From positions 744,650 through 808,649 of the forward strand of contig LT629951.1 of NCBI GenBank assembly GCA_900104565.1: 64,000 nt of DNA. Reading direction: 5' to 3'. The stretch is from Ruminococcaceae bacterium Marseille-P2935 (GTDB lineage: Bacteria; Bacillota; Clostridia; Oscillospirales; Ruminococcaceae). Under the pieces are notes generated by a model. That model ran no database searches. It was not told the DNA's origin and was given only the letters and a program-made list of their open reading frames with translations. This document shows, one piece after another, positions 8,210 through 16,253 of this stretch (positions are counted from its first letter, which is position 1; every line of letters begins with the position of its first letter). The position numbers and the translations under genes were made by a program.

Positions 8210-9388
8210 TTAGTCTATTTTCATTACTTTTTCGATGACATCTGCCGCAGCCGTTGCGCCTCTCAAGCGATGGAAGGAAGCCGAAAGAGACCGCGCAGCT
8301 TTTTTATAGCTGTTATTTTGAAGCACTGTATCAACTGCGTTCCTGATAACCTGTGCTCCGTTCCCTGTAAGAAGCAGCCCTGCCCCCAGCTCGTTTGTAC
8401 GGTTTGCAACACCTGATTGTTCGGGTGTTTGAGGAACAAGCACCATTGGCACACCAAAATAAAGTGCTTCATTCACGCTATTCATTCCACAATGTGTAAT
8501 AAACACATCAGAAACCGCAAGAGCTGCCATCTGGTCTGTTTGCTGTACTGTATCAATATTTTCTGGAATGTCTCCCAAAGAAGAAATATCTGTATACTCT
8601 CCGACTGACAGGATAATACGATACGGACTATTCTTAAAAGCAGTAATACAGTTTTTGTAAAAATCTGAACGTTGGTTTACTACTGTGCCAAGAGAAATAT
8701 AAACAGTAGGTGCATCCAGTTTTTTGATTGGTACTGTTATTGGACGTATGCTTGCGCCAACAAAGGTGTATTTATCAGAAAATGTTTCTGCATAAGGCTG
8801 AAATTCAGGTGCAGTATAAACGATCGTATTTGTATCATTATCATTTGCGATGATGGAAAGAATATTTTTTACCGCATAACCCTTTGCCCTCAAACGGTTA
8901 AGACTTCTGTTAATTTTGGGCATTGCAAACAACATGGAAAATAAATTTCCATGCTTGCTTTTTATAACTTTTGACGAGTATTTATTAAAAGCAAAGGTTG
9001 TTGTAGAAGATACAAATGGGATTCCAAGTTTTAATGCGATCAGCTTTCCCCAATATGCCATCGAATCTGCAACAATAACGTCCGGTTTCAGTTCCAGCAT
9101 ATCTTTTATAATTGCATCATCAAGGGCCAGGGTCATATTAACAATCAGTTCGGTTGAAAAGGCAAGGTCTTTGCCGATGCGTTCGCCATCTTCTGCGCTA
9201 AGCTTTGTCTGAGGGTCGTATTTGTCACAGGAGACAAAATGCGCACCTGTCGCTTCAATTTTTTTACGCATAGAATGATAAGAATAATACCACACCTCGT
9301 GTCCACGTAATATCAGTTCCCTTACAACACCGAGTGTTGGATTCGTATGGCCGTGCGCGGGAATACAGAAAAAGACGATTTTACTCAT
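8210..9388 (-). CDS. MGT-family macrolide/UDP-glycosyltransferase (YjiC-like, GT1)
   Basis: A 392-residue GT-B fold glycosyltransferase. The N-terminal acceptor domain begins IVFFCIPAHGHTNPTLG, and the C-terminal nucleotide-sugar domain contains THCGMNSVNEALYFGVPMV with PQTPEQ, the GT1 donor-binding signature. These enzymes move a sugar from a UDP-sugar to small hydrophobic acceptors such as macrolides or sterol-like compounds. ATG 9388 is chosen because it overlaps the stop of the upstream AbrB-like gene (ATGAGTAA) and follows GCGGTGAT; the longer frame to 9454 lies inside that gene. The acceptor is unknown. Confidence 0.87.
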   Translation of the reverse strand: MSKIVFFCIPAHGHTNPTLGVVRELILRGHEVWYYSYHSMRKKIEATGAHFVSCDKYDPQTKLSAEDGERIGKDLAFSTELIVNMTLALDDAIIKDMLELKPDVIVADSMAYWGKLIALKLGIPFVSSTTTFAFNKYSSKVIKSKHGNLFSMLFAMPKINRSLNRLRAKGYAVKNILSIIANDNDTNTIVYTAPEFQPYAETFSDKYTFVGASIRPITVPIKKLDAPTVYISLGTVVNQRSDFYKNCITAFKNSPYRIILSVGEYTDISSLGDIPENIDTVQQTDQMAALAVSDVFITHCGMNSVNEALYFGVPMVLVPQTPEQSGVANRTNELGAGLLLTGNGAQVIRNAVDTVLQNNSYKKAARSLSASFHRLRGATAAADVIEKVMKID

Positions 9389-9596
9389 TTTTATCACCGC
9401 TGTTAAAAATCTGTTCCGACAGCTTATGAAAAGTTCCCTTCGGAGGAATCGCAATTCCCCGTTCCTTATCTGCCAGTAAAATCAATGTATCCCCTGGAGA
9501 GATACCAAACATCTCACGTGCTTCTTTGGGTATTACGATTTGCCCTTTGGTTCCAACGGTTACGGTTCCCGCATATTTTCCTTCCAATTCATCCAT
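9381..9596 (-). CDS. AbrB/SpoVT-type swapped-hairpin DNA-binding protein
   Basis: A 71-residue protein with the AbrB-like motif VGTKGQIVIPKEAREMFGISPGDTLILLAD (residues ~15-45 of the product). ATG 9596 follows TTGGAGGAA; the upstream in-frame TTG at 9611 is part of that site. Such proteins dimerise to form a beta-barrel DNA-binding unit. It is translationally coupled to the glycosyltransferase by an 8-bp overlap and probably regulates this two-gene unit. Confidence 0.9.
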   Translation of the reverse strand: MDELEGKYAGTVTVGTKGQIVIPKEAREMFGISPGDTLILLADKERGIAIPPKGTFHKLSEQIFNSGDKNE

Positions 9597-9638
9597 TTGA
9601 TTTTCCTCCAAGTATGATTAGTATGAATTATATGAAAA

Positions 9639-9666
9639 AGTATACTATTTATTTTGGCTTTGTCAA
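9639..9666 (-). promoter_or_regulatory. Promoter of the abrB-like/glycosyltransferase operon
   Basis: On the minus strand: TTGACA (9666-9661), 16 bp, TATACT (9644-9639). AT-rich partial repeats of GTATGA follow to the start and could be binding sites for the AbrB-like protein. Confidence 0.7.
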
Positions 9667-9873
9667 TATCAAAAAAAGAGATAGAGTTTTCTTCTAAAAC
9701 CTTAATTTGACTTCTCTCTTTTTACCACAACACCCTTCATATTCCTCTAAAACCCATCTAGCAGTGTTTGCATTTTAAGTAAATCAATACAGCTGTTATA
9801 TTACTCTTACGGCGGGCAGTAATAAAATATATCCTGCTTTTATGGAAAGTCAATTTCTGTTTTGAAAAAGGAC

Positions 9874-9902
9874 TGGACAAAACTGTTTGAAAGTGGTAAA
9901 AT
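9874..9902 (+). promoter_or_regulatory. Promoter of the tRNA-Ala/tRNA-Val unit
   Basis: TGGACA (9874-9879), 17 bp, TAAAAT (9897-9902), 28 bp before the first tRNA. Confidence 0.7.
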
Positions 9903-9929
9903 TTATTTTGCTTAATATGCCAAGAATAT

Positions 9930-10005
9930 GGGCCCGTAGCGCAGCTGGGAGCGCGTACGGTTCGCATCCGTAAGGTCGGGAGTTCGATCCTCCTCGGGTC
10001 CACCA
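9930..10005 (+). tRNA. tRNA-Ala (CGC)
   Basis: A 76-nt cloverleaf with encoded CCA. Acceptor GGGCCCG/CGGGTCC contains the G3-U70 pair that identifies alanine tRNA. Anticodon stem TACGG/CCGTA closes the loop TTCGCAT, giving anticodon CGC (codon GCG). Confidence 0.95.
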
Positions 10006-10040
10006 ACGAAGGGTTTCCTTCAAAAATAATATTTGTGCTT

Positions 10041-10117
10041 GGAGGCATAGCTCAGCTGGTCAGAGTGCCTGCTTCACACGCAGGAGGTCGCAGGTTCGAG
10101 CCCCGCTGTCTCCACCA
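10041..10117 (+). tRNA. tRNA-Val (CAC)
   Basis: A 77-nt cloverleaf with encoded CCA. The anticodon stem CCTGC/GCAGG closes the loop TTCACAC, giving anticodon CAC (codon GTG). It lies 35 bp after tRNA-Ala and shares its promoter and terminator. Confidence 0.95.
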
Positions 10118-10119
10118 AA

Positions 10120-10155
10120 AGACACAGCATTCTTAAATGGGTGCTGTGTCTTTTC
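10120..10155 (+). terminator. Terminator of the tRNA unit
   Basis: Stem GACACAGCA (10121-10129) / TGCTGTGTC (10142-10150) followed by TTTTC. Confidence 0.88.
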
Positions 10156-10284
10156 TTATTTGTAACAATATGAAAAACTTAAGTTGTGTTTATCATGTTT
10201 ATTTTAGGTTTATGATTTGTGCAGTAGTAAAAGGTGTAAAAATCCGAGAAAAAAGAGAGCCGAACATCGCCATCAGTTGCAGAA

Positions 10285-10328
10285 CAAAAATTAAAACAGG
10301 CAGTGGGTATAATGAATACCCACTGCCT
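10285..10328 (-). terminator. Terminator of the rubredoxin-flavin reductase gene
   Basis: A perfect 13-bp stem, AGGCAGTGGGTAT (10298-10310) and its complement (10316-10328), loop of 5 nt. On the minus strand it is followed by GTTTTAATTTTT. Confidence 0.88.
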
Positions 10329-10377
10329 TATGTATTCCATTATTAAAAAAGGATACGGTTTTAAAGTGCAAATTTGA

Positions 10378-11001
10378 CTATAGTTTTTTAAACAGTTCAC
10401 GAGCTACCCCACAAACTGGGCAGGTAAAACCCTCTGGAAGGGCGTCGGATTCATGAATATAGCCGCAAACAGTGCAACGAAAGCCTTTCTTTTCTGTTGC
10501 TTCTTTATAGGAAGGGGCGTTTTTGGGAGTAGTCCCTTTTTTTACACTATGGTAATAGGCATAGGTCATTACTTCCTCGGCACTTAGGTTTTCCGCCTCA
10601 GTCACCTCACCCACATAAATAACATGGGTACCTACATCCAGCTGCTGTGTTACCTTACAGCTAAATCTGGCTGCTGCTGTCTGGGTGACATAAGCAATTC
10701 CATTTTTATCGATATTATGGGGAAAGCGCGAAAACTTATCGACTTCGGTACTTGATTTAAACCCGAATTCTCCAATTAAGTCCATATCGGCTGCCTGGGT
10801 AAGCACTACCCCAGTGAAAAAGCCGGACTGCTCAATAGCTTTTTGAGTACAGTTATTTTTGCTGATTGTAACCGATAATTTAGCTGGAGATGCAGTCACC
10901 TGTGTGAGGGTATTTACTACGCAGCCACATTGACTTCCATTGAAACAGCTGGAAATAAGATAAAGCCCATAACTTAATTTAAAAAATGCAGTTTGATCCA
11001 T
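10378..11001 (-). CDS. Flavin reductase-rubredoxin fusion (high-molecular-weight rubredoxin)
   Basis: A 207-residue protein. Residues ~1-150 form an FMN-binding flavin reductase-like domain (NTLTQVTASPAKLSVTISKNN is the typical segment). Residues ~172-207 form a rubredoxin with two iron knuckles, CTVCGY and CPVCGV. This matches high-molecular-weight rubredoxins, which pass electrons from NAD(P)H to flavodiiron proteins that reduce oxygen or NO in anaerobes. A palindromic operator candidate lies at its transcription start, consistent with oxidative-stress control. ATG 11001 follows GGGAGGTACTTC. Confidence 0.9.
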   Translation of the reverse strand: MDQTAFFKLSYGLYLISSCFNGSQCGCVVNTLTQVTASPAKLSVTISKNNCTQKAIEQSGFFTGVVLTQAADMDLIGEFGFKSSTEVDKFSRFPHNIDKNGIAYVTQTAAARFSCKVTQQLDVGTHVIYVGEVTEAENLSAEEVMTYAYYHSVKKGTTPKNAPSYKEATEKKGFRCTVCGYIHESDALPEGFTCPVCGVARELFKKL

Positions 11002-11030
11002 GAAGTACCTCCCAAAATAGTAAACGCTTC

Positions 11031-11053
11031 TTATTAGGAATTGATTCTAATAA
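11031..11053 (-). promoter_or_regulatory. Palindromic operator candidate upstream of the rubredoxin fusion
   Basis: A 23-bp near-palindrome with arms TTATTAG and CTAATAA (11031-11053). It lies about 12 bp downstream of the -10 box, so a bound protein would block transcription. The shape resembles PerR/Fur-type boxes but does not match either consensus exactly; the regulator is unassigned. Confidence 0.6.
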
Positions 11054-11065
11054 ATGCTAATATTG

Positions 11066-11094
11066 ATTTTATTCCATTAAATTCCTTTTGTCAA
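11066..11094 (-). promoter_or_regulatory. Promoter of the rubredoxin fusion gene
   Basis: On the minus strand: TTGACA (11094-11089), 17 bp, TAAAAT (11071-11066). Confidence 0.8.
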
Positions 11095-11234
11095 GCAAAA
11101 ACGACTTTTTGCGTAGGCGGATAATTTGCAGTAAGGTATTAAAAATATAGGATGACAGTTTCTGTCAAAAAGTAAGCGAACTGTAAGCGCACAAGCATAA
11201 CAGAATGGCATGTTAAAATGTTGGCGTTTGCCTA

Positions 11235-11258
11235 CCGATAAAAACCGTTTTTTATCGG
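11235..11258. terminator. Terminator-like hairpin between divergent promoters
   Basis: Stem CCGATAAAAA (11235-11244) / TTTTTATCGG (11249-11258). It lies in the divergent region 11095-11288, which otherwise shows no gene. Which transcript it would end is unclear. Confidence 0.4.
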
Positions 11259-11288
11259 CTGATTTTGTATTTTTCTTTTCAAAAAAAC

Positions 11289-11318
11289 TTGACATTGTGG
11301 GCATATGCACATTATAAT
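11289..11318 (+). promoter_or_regulatory. Promoter of the DUF134-Mrp-NifX operon
   Basis: TTGACA (11289-11294), 18 bp, TATAAT (11313-11318). The spacer contains the palindrome GCATATGC flanked by TG and CA, a possible operator. Confidence 0.78.
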
Positions 11319-11359
11319 AATAAAAGAATGTTGTTGTAACTGTGCTAAAGGAGGAGGTT

Positions 11360-11722
11360 ATGCCAAGAAACAGCAAATGCAGAAGAGTCTGTGCAGAACC
11401 GGTTCATCATATTTTTGTGCCGGAACGCAGCAGCGGCCAGGTTACGCTAACAGTAGAAGAGCTGGAAGCTATGCGCCTGTGTGACTTGGAAGGACTGGAC
11501 CAGGACGAAGCTGCAAAACGGATGGATGTCTCCCGAGGTACCTTGCAGCGGATTTTATACTCTGCCCGGAAATGTACTGTTCAGGCATTGGTGGAGGGAA
11601 AAGAAATAATAATTAGTGGCGGCAATTACCGGGTGGCAGGAGAACCCTGCCAGTGCCGAAAAAATTGCAACCACTGCAGGTTTCACCTGAATAAAATAAA
11701 GGAGCTGGAATCAGATGAGTGA
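11360..11722 (+). CDS. DUF134 (UPF0251) HTH protein with Cys-rich C-terminus
   Basis: A 120-residue protein. ATG 11360 follows AAAGGAGGAGGTT. The central part LDQDEAAKRMDVSRGTLQRILYSARK is a sigma-region-4-like helix-turn-helix. The C-terminus carries five Cys in CQCRKNCNHCRFH (with an upstream CRRVC pair), suggesting metal or Fe-S binding. DUF134 genes commonly adjoin NifX/Mrp-like genes, as here. It may be the metal- or redox-responsive regulator of this operon, but this is inference. The stop overlaps the next start by 8 bp (ATGAGTGA). Confidence 0.88.
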   Translation: MPRNSKCRRVCAEPVHHIFVPERSSGQVTLTVEELEAMRLCDLEGLDQDEAAKRMDVSRGTLQRILYSARKCTVQALVEGKEIIISGGNYRVAGEPCQCRKNCNHCRFHLNKIKELESDE

Positions 11723-12566
11723 AGCAGAAAATTGTTCCCACAACTGCGGCAGCTGCAGCGAGAATTGTTCGTCGCGGCAGCAGGACCCTGCAGATTTTTT
11801 AGAAAAGCCCAACATGCTTAGCACCATCCATAAGGTAATTGGCGTGGTAAGCGGCAAGGGTGGCGTAGGAAAGTCGCTGGTGACTTCCCTGATGTCAGTT
11901 GTTTTAAACCGGCGCGGTTATCATACTGCAATACTGGACGCGGACATTACGGGTCCATCCATTCCGAAGGTATTTGGCCTTAGCGGGCGAAAAGCCGAAG
12001 GAGACGACAGCGGGCTTTACCCGGTTCGTTCCAAGACTGGTATTGATGTAATGTCGGTGAATTTACTATTAGAACACGAGAGCGACCCGGTTGTTTGGCG
12101 TGGCCCTATGATTGCCGGGGTAGTCAAGCAGTTCTGGACAGATGTTATCTGGAATGATGTAGACTTTATGTTTGTAGATATGCCTCCCGGTACGGGAGAT
12201 GTTCCGCTGACTGTTTTTCAGTCTATTCCAGTAGATGGAATTATTATTGTAGCGTCTCCACAAGAATTGGTTTCTATGATTGTGCAAAAAGCAGTCAAAA
12301 TGGCCCAAATGATGAACATTCCTATTTTAGGGCTAGTTGAAAATATGAGTTATATGGAATGCCCGGATTGTCATAAGCGGATTCAGGTATTCGGTGAAAG
12401 CCATATTGATGAAGTGGCGGCAGAGCATGGCTTAGAGGTGCTGGGCAGGATTCCTATTGATCCGGCGCTTGCTAAGGTATGCGACCAGGGAGTTGTCGAA
12501 CTGTTTGAAGGCGATTGGCTGGATGCTGCAGCAGATAAAGTGGAAAAACTGAAAGGAAGTAATTGA
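11715..12566 (+). CDS. Mrp/NBP35 family Fe-S cluster carrier ATPase
   Basis: A 283-residue P-loop ATPase. The N-terminus carries four Cys (C7, C11, C14, C18), as in NBP35-type scaffold proteins. The deviant Walker A VVSGKGGVGKS begins near residue 44. Other motifs are DADITGPSIPK, VDMPPGTGDVPLTV and the C-terminal CxxC in MECPDCHKR that bridges a 4Fe-4S cluster between subunits. It is thought to assemble or carry Fe-S clusters to target proteins in the cytoplasm. Start ATG 11715 overlaps the DUF134 stop; one nucleotide separates it from the NifX-like gene. Confidence 0.95.
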   Translation: MSEAENCSHNCGSCSENCSSRQQDPADFLEKPNMLSTIHKVIGVVSGKGGVGKSLVTSLMSVVLNRRGYHTAILDADITGPSIPKVFGLSGRKAEGDDSGLYPVRSKTGIDVMSVNLLLEHESDPVVWRGPMIAGVVKQFWTDVIWNDVDFMFVDMPPGTGDVPLTVFQSIPVDGIIIVASPQELVSMIVQKAVKMAQMMNIPILGLVENMSYMECPDCHKRIQVFGESHIDEVAAEHGLEVLGRIPIDPALAKVCDQGVVELFEGDWLDAAADKVEKLKGSN

Positions 12567-12567
12567 G

Positions 12568-12948
12568 ATGAAAATTGCGGTAACCACAGAAAACGGCCAG
12601 ATTTTTCAGCATTTTGGAAAGTGCCCGTTGTTTACCATTTATGAGGTAAGCGAAAAACAAATTCTTTCTAAGTCCGAGCTTAATACAAGCGAGCATGGCC
12701 ATGGTGCGCTGGCGGGATTTTTAAAAGCCAACGGTGTAACCCAGGTTATTTGCGGCGGTATTGGAGCAGGCGCGAAAGATGCATTGGCCGGGCAGGGGAT
12801 CGCCCTTGTTTGCGGTATTACCGGAGGTACCGATGATGCAGTGCAGGCATTTTTGGCGGGCAAACTGCAGGGGTCCGATCAAGCTACCTGTAATCACCAT
12901 GACCATGGGCATGAGGAAGGCCATGAGTGCCAATGCGGCCACCATTAA
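12568..12948 (+). CDS. NifX/NifB-type dinitrogenase Fe-Mo cofactor-binding domain protein with His-rich tail
   Basis: A 126-residue protein. Residues 1-100 form the small alpha/beta NifX/NafY/NifB-C domain (IAVTTENGQIFQHFGKCPLF, VICGGIGAGAKDAL). The last ~20 residues are rich in His, Cys, Asp and Glu (HHDHGHEEGHECQCGHH), an obvious metal-binding tail. No nitrogenase genes are present, so the partner is unlikely to be nitrogenase; a metal or cluster shuttle linked to Mrp is the better inference. Confidence 0.9.
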   Translation: MKIAVTTENGQIFQHFGKCPLFTIYEVSEKQILSKSELNTSEHGHGALAGFLKANGVTQVICGGIGAGAKDALAGQGIALVCGITGGTDDAVQAFLAGKLQGSDQATCNHHDHGHEEGHECQCGHH

Positions 12949-13285
12949 ATTCGCTTTGTCCAACCAATTGGAAACGGAAGGCATAAGCCTGATGTTTCCA
13001 TGTGTTTTCCCGCAATAGAGCGGGAGGCTGTTAAAAATAAAAATTAGTAAAATTCTTTTTATAAAAAGAGCTGCGCAGAACATTCTGCACAGCTCTTTTT
13101 GATACAATAAAAATATTCACACCAGCAGTATAAAACGCCGTAAATTAGCAGTTTGCAAAAACTCCTAATTGTCAGAACGGCTTTAGCAGTTCATGTTTAC
13201 GGTGCGTAAAAGAAGTGTTTTCTCTTTCCCCAACGGGGCGGGTAATCTACTTTTTCCGTACTTATGCCTACCGCCAGTTTTGGGG
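12949..13285. terminator. Intergenic region with bidirectional terminator 13064-13100
   Basis: A long stem pairs 13064-13080 with 13084-13100 (AAAAAGAGCTG...CAGCTCTTTTT, one mismatch). It ends the Mrp operon from the left, and could also serve the minus strand. The remainder, 13101-13285, holds only short hairpins (for example CCCCAACGGGG near 13229) and no gene that I can support. Confidence 0.82.
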
Positions 13286-13840
13286 TTACTTTAAATTTTC
13301 CACTATGCTGTCATAAACGATTTGAGCATCTTCACACATGACCAATACAATTACACCAGAATCTAACGTTTCCACAATAGCGTTGTCTGCAATCACCTTT
13401 TGGTCGGCCAGGTACTGTTCAAATGCCTTTTGCTGCTGCTGAACAAACCCGTTTACACTTTCCAGCACAGCCTCTTCTTTGCCCGCCGTGGGACGGATAA
13501 CCGCCACACCATACGCCTTAATGTTTACCGGCGAAATACTTAAAGCAAATGCCTGCATATCTTCGCTGTTAAACTGAAACATATCAAAAATCAGTTCCGC
13601 ACCCGGGTCATCCTTTGATGTCATTACCGGGAGAGAATCGTTTACCTCTTGCTTACGTGCGTCTTGTATTGCCTGTGAAAAGAGTTCGCTTTCATTTTTC
13701 TGAGGCTGAGAAGCTTCTGTGCTGCTTGTTTGAGCTGGGGAAGACTGCGACGGGATTGAGGATGAAGGGCCTTCTCCCTTGCAACCAGCAGCAGTAACTG
13801 CAATCAGTACACAAAGCAGCAATGCAATCCATTTTTTCAT
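13286..13840 (-). CDS. DUF4358-type lipoprotein
   Basis: A 184-residue secreted lipoprotein. Residues 1-20 form a signal peptide ending in the lipobox TAAGC, so the mature protein should be anchored at C20. A Ser/Pro/Gln-rich linker runs to about residue 50. The remaining domain, with ISPVNIKAYGVAVIRP and an Ala/Glu-rich helix then a beta strand VIVLVMCED, resembles DUF4358 proteins. Function is unknown. ATG 13840 follows AAAGGAGAAAC. A weak promoter TTGACC (13905-13900), 17 bp, TACCCT (13882-13877) precedes it. Confidence 0.8.
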   Translation of the reverse strand: MKKWIALLLCVLIAVTAAGCKGEGPSSSIPSQSSPAQTSSTEASQPQKNESELFSQAIQDARKQEVNDSLPVMTSKDDPGAELIFDMFQFNSEDMQAFALSISPVNIKAYGVAVIRPTAGKEEAVLESVNGFVQQQQKAFEQYLADQKVIADNAIVETLDSGVIVLVMCEDAQIVYDSIVENLK

Positions 13841-13941
13841 TTAGAGTTTCTCCTTTGCTGTAAAAGTTACCTGATAAGGGTACCATAAAACAAAATTTTG
13901 GTCAACTTAAATAGAGGGGGATTGTTTGAAATAATAGCTCA

Positions 13942-14240
13942 AAATCCAAAAACTAAAAAGCTTATTTACAACACATCTCTTTATTTATCTATGCACTGGC
14001 TACCCGGTCAGTGCTTTAGATAACCTGATGGTTTCGATTCAGGAAAGGACGGGATGGTCATTGCTCAGAAGCCGGTTGGTGATGGAATTTGTTTTAACGG
14101 CGATTGGACTTTTGGTTGGCGGCCCAGTTGGGATTGGAACCTTTCTTATTATTTTCGGGTTTTCCTTCCTGTTAGAAAAAATCTACTGCAGTATAGAACG
14201 CATCTATCGCGAAGTAGAACGAAAATTACAAACAAATTAA
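13942..14240 (+). pseudogene. C-terminal remnant of a YczE/YitT-like membrane protein
   Basis: From about 13942 the frame reads into F-I-Y-L-C-T-G-Y-P-V-S-A-L-D-N-L-M-V-S-I, then continues through VMEFVLTAIGLLVGG and PVGIGTFLI to the stop at 14240. The GGxxGxGT segment and the preceding dALM...rTG motif match the last third of YczE-like four- to five-TM proteins. The N-terminal membrane segments are absent and a stop lies just upstream, so this is a truncated gene, not a functional one. Confidence 0.55.
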
Positions 14241-14254
14241 ATGTTCTCCTAGCA

Positions 14255-14293
14255 CACAAAAAACGGCCTGTTAAAAGCAGGCCGTTTTTTGTG
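14255..14293 (+). terminator. Strong terminator after the YczE remnant
   Basis: Perfect 16-bp stem 14255-14270 / 14278-14293 (core ACGGCCTG/CAGGCCGT) flanked by A and T runs, so it can work on both strands. Confidence 0.88.
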
Positions 14294-14301
14294 TATATTG
14301 T

Positions 14302-14508
14302 AAGTGAAAACTACTGGTCGGTCTGGAGGTTCTAAAAAGGCGTTAGTGTTTTCTATGATAACTAATACTCAAAAAGTATGATAACCCGTTCACAGGTGGT
14401 AGGCAATAATCCCCACGTAAATGGCAGATCGCAATGCGTCTTTAGACGCAGCTAGTAATGAAGGGTTATGCCCAGGTAAGAAAATCTATCGGCTAAGCCG
14501 GTGGAAAG
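14302..14508 (+). mobile_element. Short IS200/IS605-end-like element without ORF (copy B)
   Basis: It starts with a left-end-like stem (ACTACTGG...CTGGAGGT near 14311-14335, matching ACCACCGG...CCGGTGGAGGT in copy C). Then come CCCGTTCACAGGTGG, the hairpin GCGTC-TTTA-GACGC, CTAGTAATGA, GGG-TTATG-CCC, and a right-end-like hairpin TCGGCTAAGCCGG. The order is the same as at 7981-8092 and 31671-31912. No coding potential is seen. It lies between the pur operon 3' end and the YczE remnant. Confidence 0.6.
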
Positions 14509-15942
14509 TTAAACGTTCAGCTCCGCGTGTTCTCCCAGAATCTTCTGGTTTGCATCTAAGATGGGGTGTATTACTTCGTTTAAATATTCTTCTACCTGTT
14601 CACAGGCCCGGCCGGTGAAATTGGCAGGGTCTAAAATAGCTTCCACCTCATGCAGCTCCAGCCCAAAGTCCGGGTCGGCACAGATGCGCTGGATCAAATC
14701 GTTTTTGCCGCCTTCCTCTTTTACCACGGCAGCTGCAGCGATAGAATGCACCCGCAGTTTTTCGTGCAAGGCCTGGCGGTCGCCGCCTTTTTTAACTGCG
14801 CTCATCATAATATTTTCGGTAGCCATGAAGGGCAGTTCGTTCATTACCCGCTGGCGCACCACCTTGGGGTACACCACAAGGCCGTCACAAACGTTAAGCA
14901 GAATATTTAAAATAGCGTCGGTGGCTAAAAACGCTTCGGCCACCGAAATGCGTTTATTGGCGCTGTCATCCAGTGTGCGCTCAAACCACTGGGTACCGGC
15001 GGTAAAAGCCGGGTTTAGAATATCTACCATGACATAGCGGGCCAAGGAGGTAATACGCTCACTGCGCATGGGGTTGCGCTTATAGGGCATGGCCGAAGAA
15101 CCAATTTGATGTTTTTCAAAAGGTTCTTCCATCTCTTTAAAGTTTTGCAGCAGCCGCAGGTCGGTAGAGAATTTACTGGCGCTTTGGGCAATTCCAGCCA
15201 GTGCAGATAACAGGTAAAAATCTACCTTGCGGGAATAGGTTTGCCCCGAAACGGGAACCACCTTTTCAAAGCCCATCTCGGTTGCAATTTGCTGTTCGAC
15301 CGCTTTGATTTTTACACTGTCACCCTCAAAAAGCTCTACAAAGCTGGCCTGGGTGCCGGTGGTGCCTTTGGAGCCCAGGAGTGCCAGCTGGCTTACCTGA
15401 TAATCCAGCTGGTTCAAATCCATAACCAGTTCGTTCATCCACAGGGTGGCGCGTTTGCCAACTGTAGTAAGCTGAGCCGGTTGAAGATGGGTGTATGCCA
15501 GGGCTGGCATATCCTTGTATTTGTTTGCAAAATCTGCCAGCAGTGCAATCACATTGATCAGCTTGCGGCGCACCACCTGCGAGGCTTCCTTCATGACAAT
15601 CACGTCTGTGTTATCGCCAACATAGCAGGAGGTTGCCCCAAGGTGAATGATTCCCTTGGCAGCAGGGCACTGAACCCCATAGGCGTAGACATGGCTCATC
15701 ACGTCATGGCGGCATTCCTTTTCCCGCTTGATGGCAACGTCATAGTTAATATTGTCCTGATTGCGCTCCAACTCGGCAATCTGTTCGTCTGTAATGGCCA
15801 ATCCCTGTGCTTTTTCGGCTTTTGCCAAGGCAATCCAAAGTTTCCGCCAGGTTTTAAATTTATGATCCTCCGAAAAGATATACTGCATTTCGTCACTGGC
15901 ATAACGGGTTGAGAAAGGGCTGATATATCGGTTATGTTCCAA
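14509..15942 (-). CDS. purB: Adenylosuccinate lyase
   Basis: A 477-residue enzyme of the fumarase/aspartase superfamily. It releases fumarate from SAICAR (de novo step 8) and from adenylosuccinate (AMP synthesis). The superfamily signature is present as IGSSAMPYKRNPMRSE, with TSCYVGDNTD and TGTQASF as further active-site segments. The start is TTG 15942, with AGGAGG about 8 nt upstream; no ATG is suitably placed. It is the last gene of the purine cluster, 311 bp after purL, with a possible promoter of its own. Confidence 0.96.
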   Translation of the reverse strand: MEHNRYISPFSTRYASDEMQYIFSEDHKFKTWRKLWIALAKAEKAQGLAITDEQIAELERNQDNINYDVAIKREKECRHDVMSHVYAYGVQCPAAKGIIHLGATSCYVGDNTDVIVMKEASQVVRRKLINVIALLADFANKYKDMPALAYTHLQPAQLTTVGKRATLWMNELVMDLNQLDYQVSQLALLGSKGTTGTQASFVELFEGDSVKIKAVEQQIATEMGFEKVVPVSGQTYSRKVDFYLLSALAGIAQSASKFSTDLRLLQNFKEMEEPFEKHQIGSSAMPYKRNPMRSERITSLARYVMVDILNPAFTAGTQWFERTLDDSANKRISVAEAFLATDAILNILLNVCDGLVVYPKVVRQRVMNELPFMATENIMMSAVKKGGDRQALHEKLRVHSIAAAAVVKEEGGKNDLIQRICADPDFGLELHEVEAILDPANFTGRACEQVEEYLNEVIHPILDANQKILGEHAELNV

Positions 15943-16253
15943 AAGAATTCCTCCTTCAATGGTAGGTGGGGCGTTCTGGGTAAAAGATTATAATGTGTGT
16001 GAAGAGAAAAACTGGGTCGTTAGCAGGATGGCTGCCCAGTAAAACAAGGGCAGCCAACCGCCGTAAGAGACGGCGCATCACAGTGATGCGAAGTTTGTTT
16101 GAAGGAATGGGCATTGCTCGATTACCGCTATACATCCATACAAAATGGCCTAGACTGTATGAACCGGGAAATAACTGTAATACTCATTCTGCAAAACTTT
16201 GGTATTGCCAACCGATTCATAGTTTTTATATGCCGGTCCTTAGCAAGGCAGAA
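15943..16253 (-). promoter_or_regulatory. purL-purB intergenic region with hairpin and possible internal promoter
   Basis: On the minus strand a consensus -10 box TATAAT (15992-15987) stands 45 bp before purB, but the -35 region is poor (CCAGTT). Upstream, GGCTGCCC (16030-16037) pairs with GGGCAGCC (16048-16055), and CGCATC/GATGCG pair nearby. No gene is seen in the 311 bp. Confidence 0.4.
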
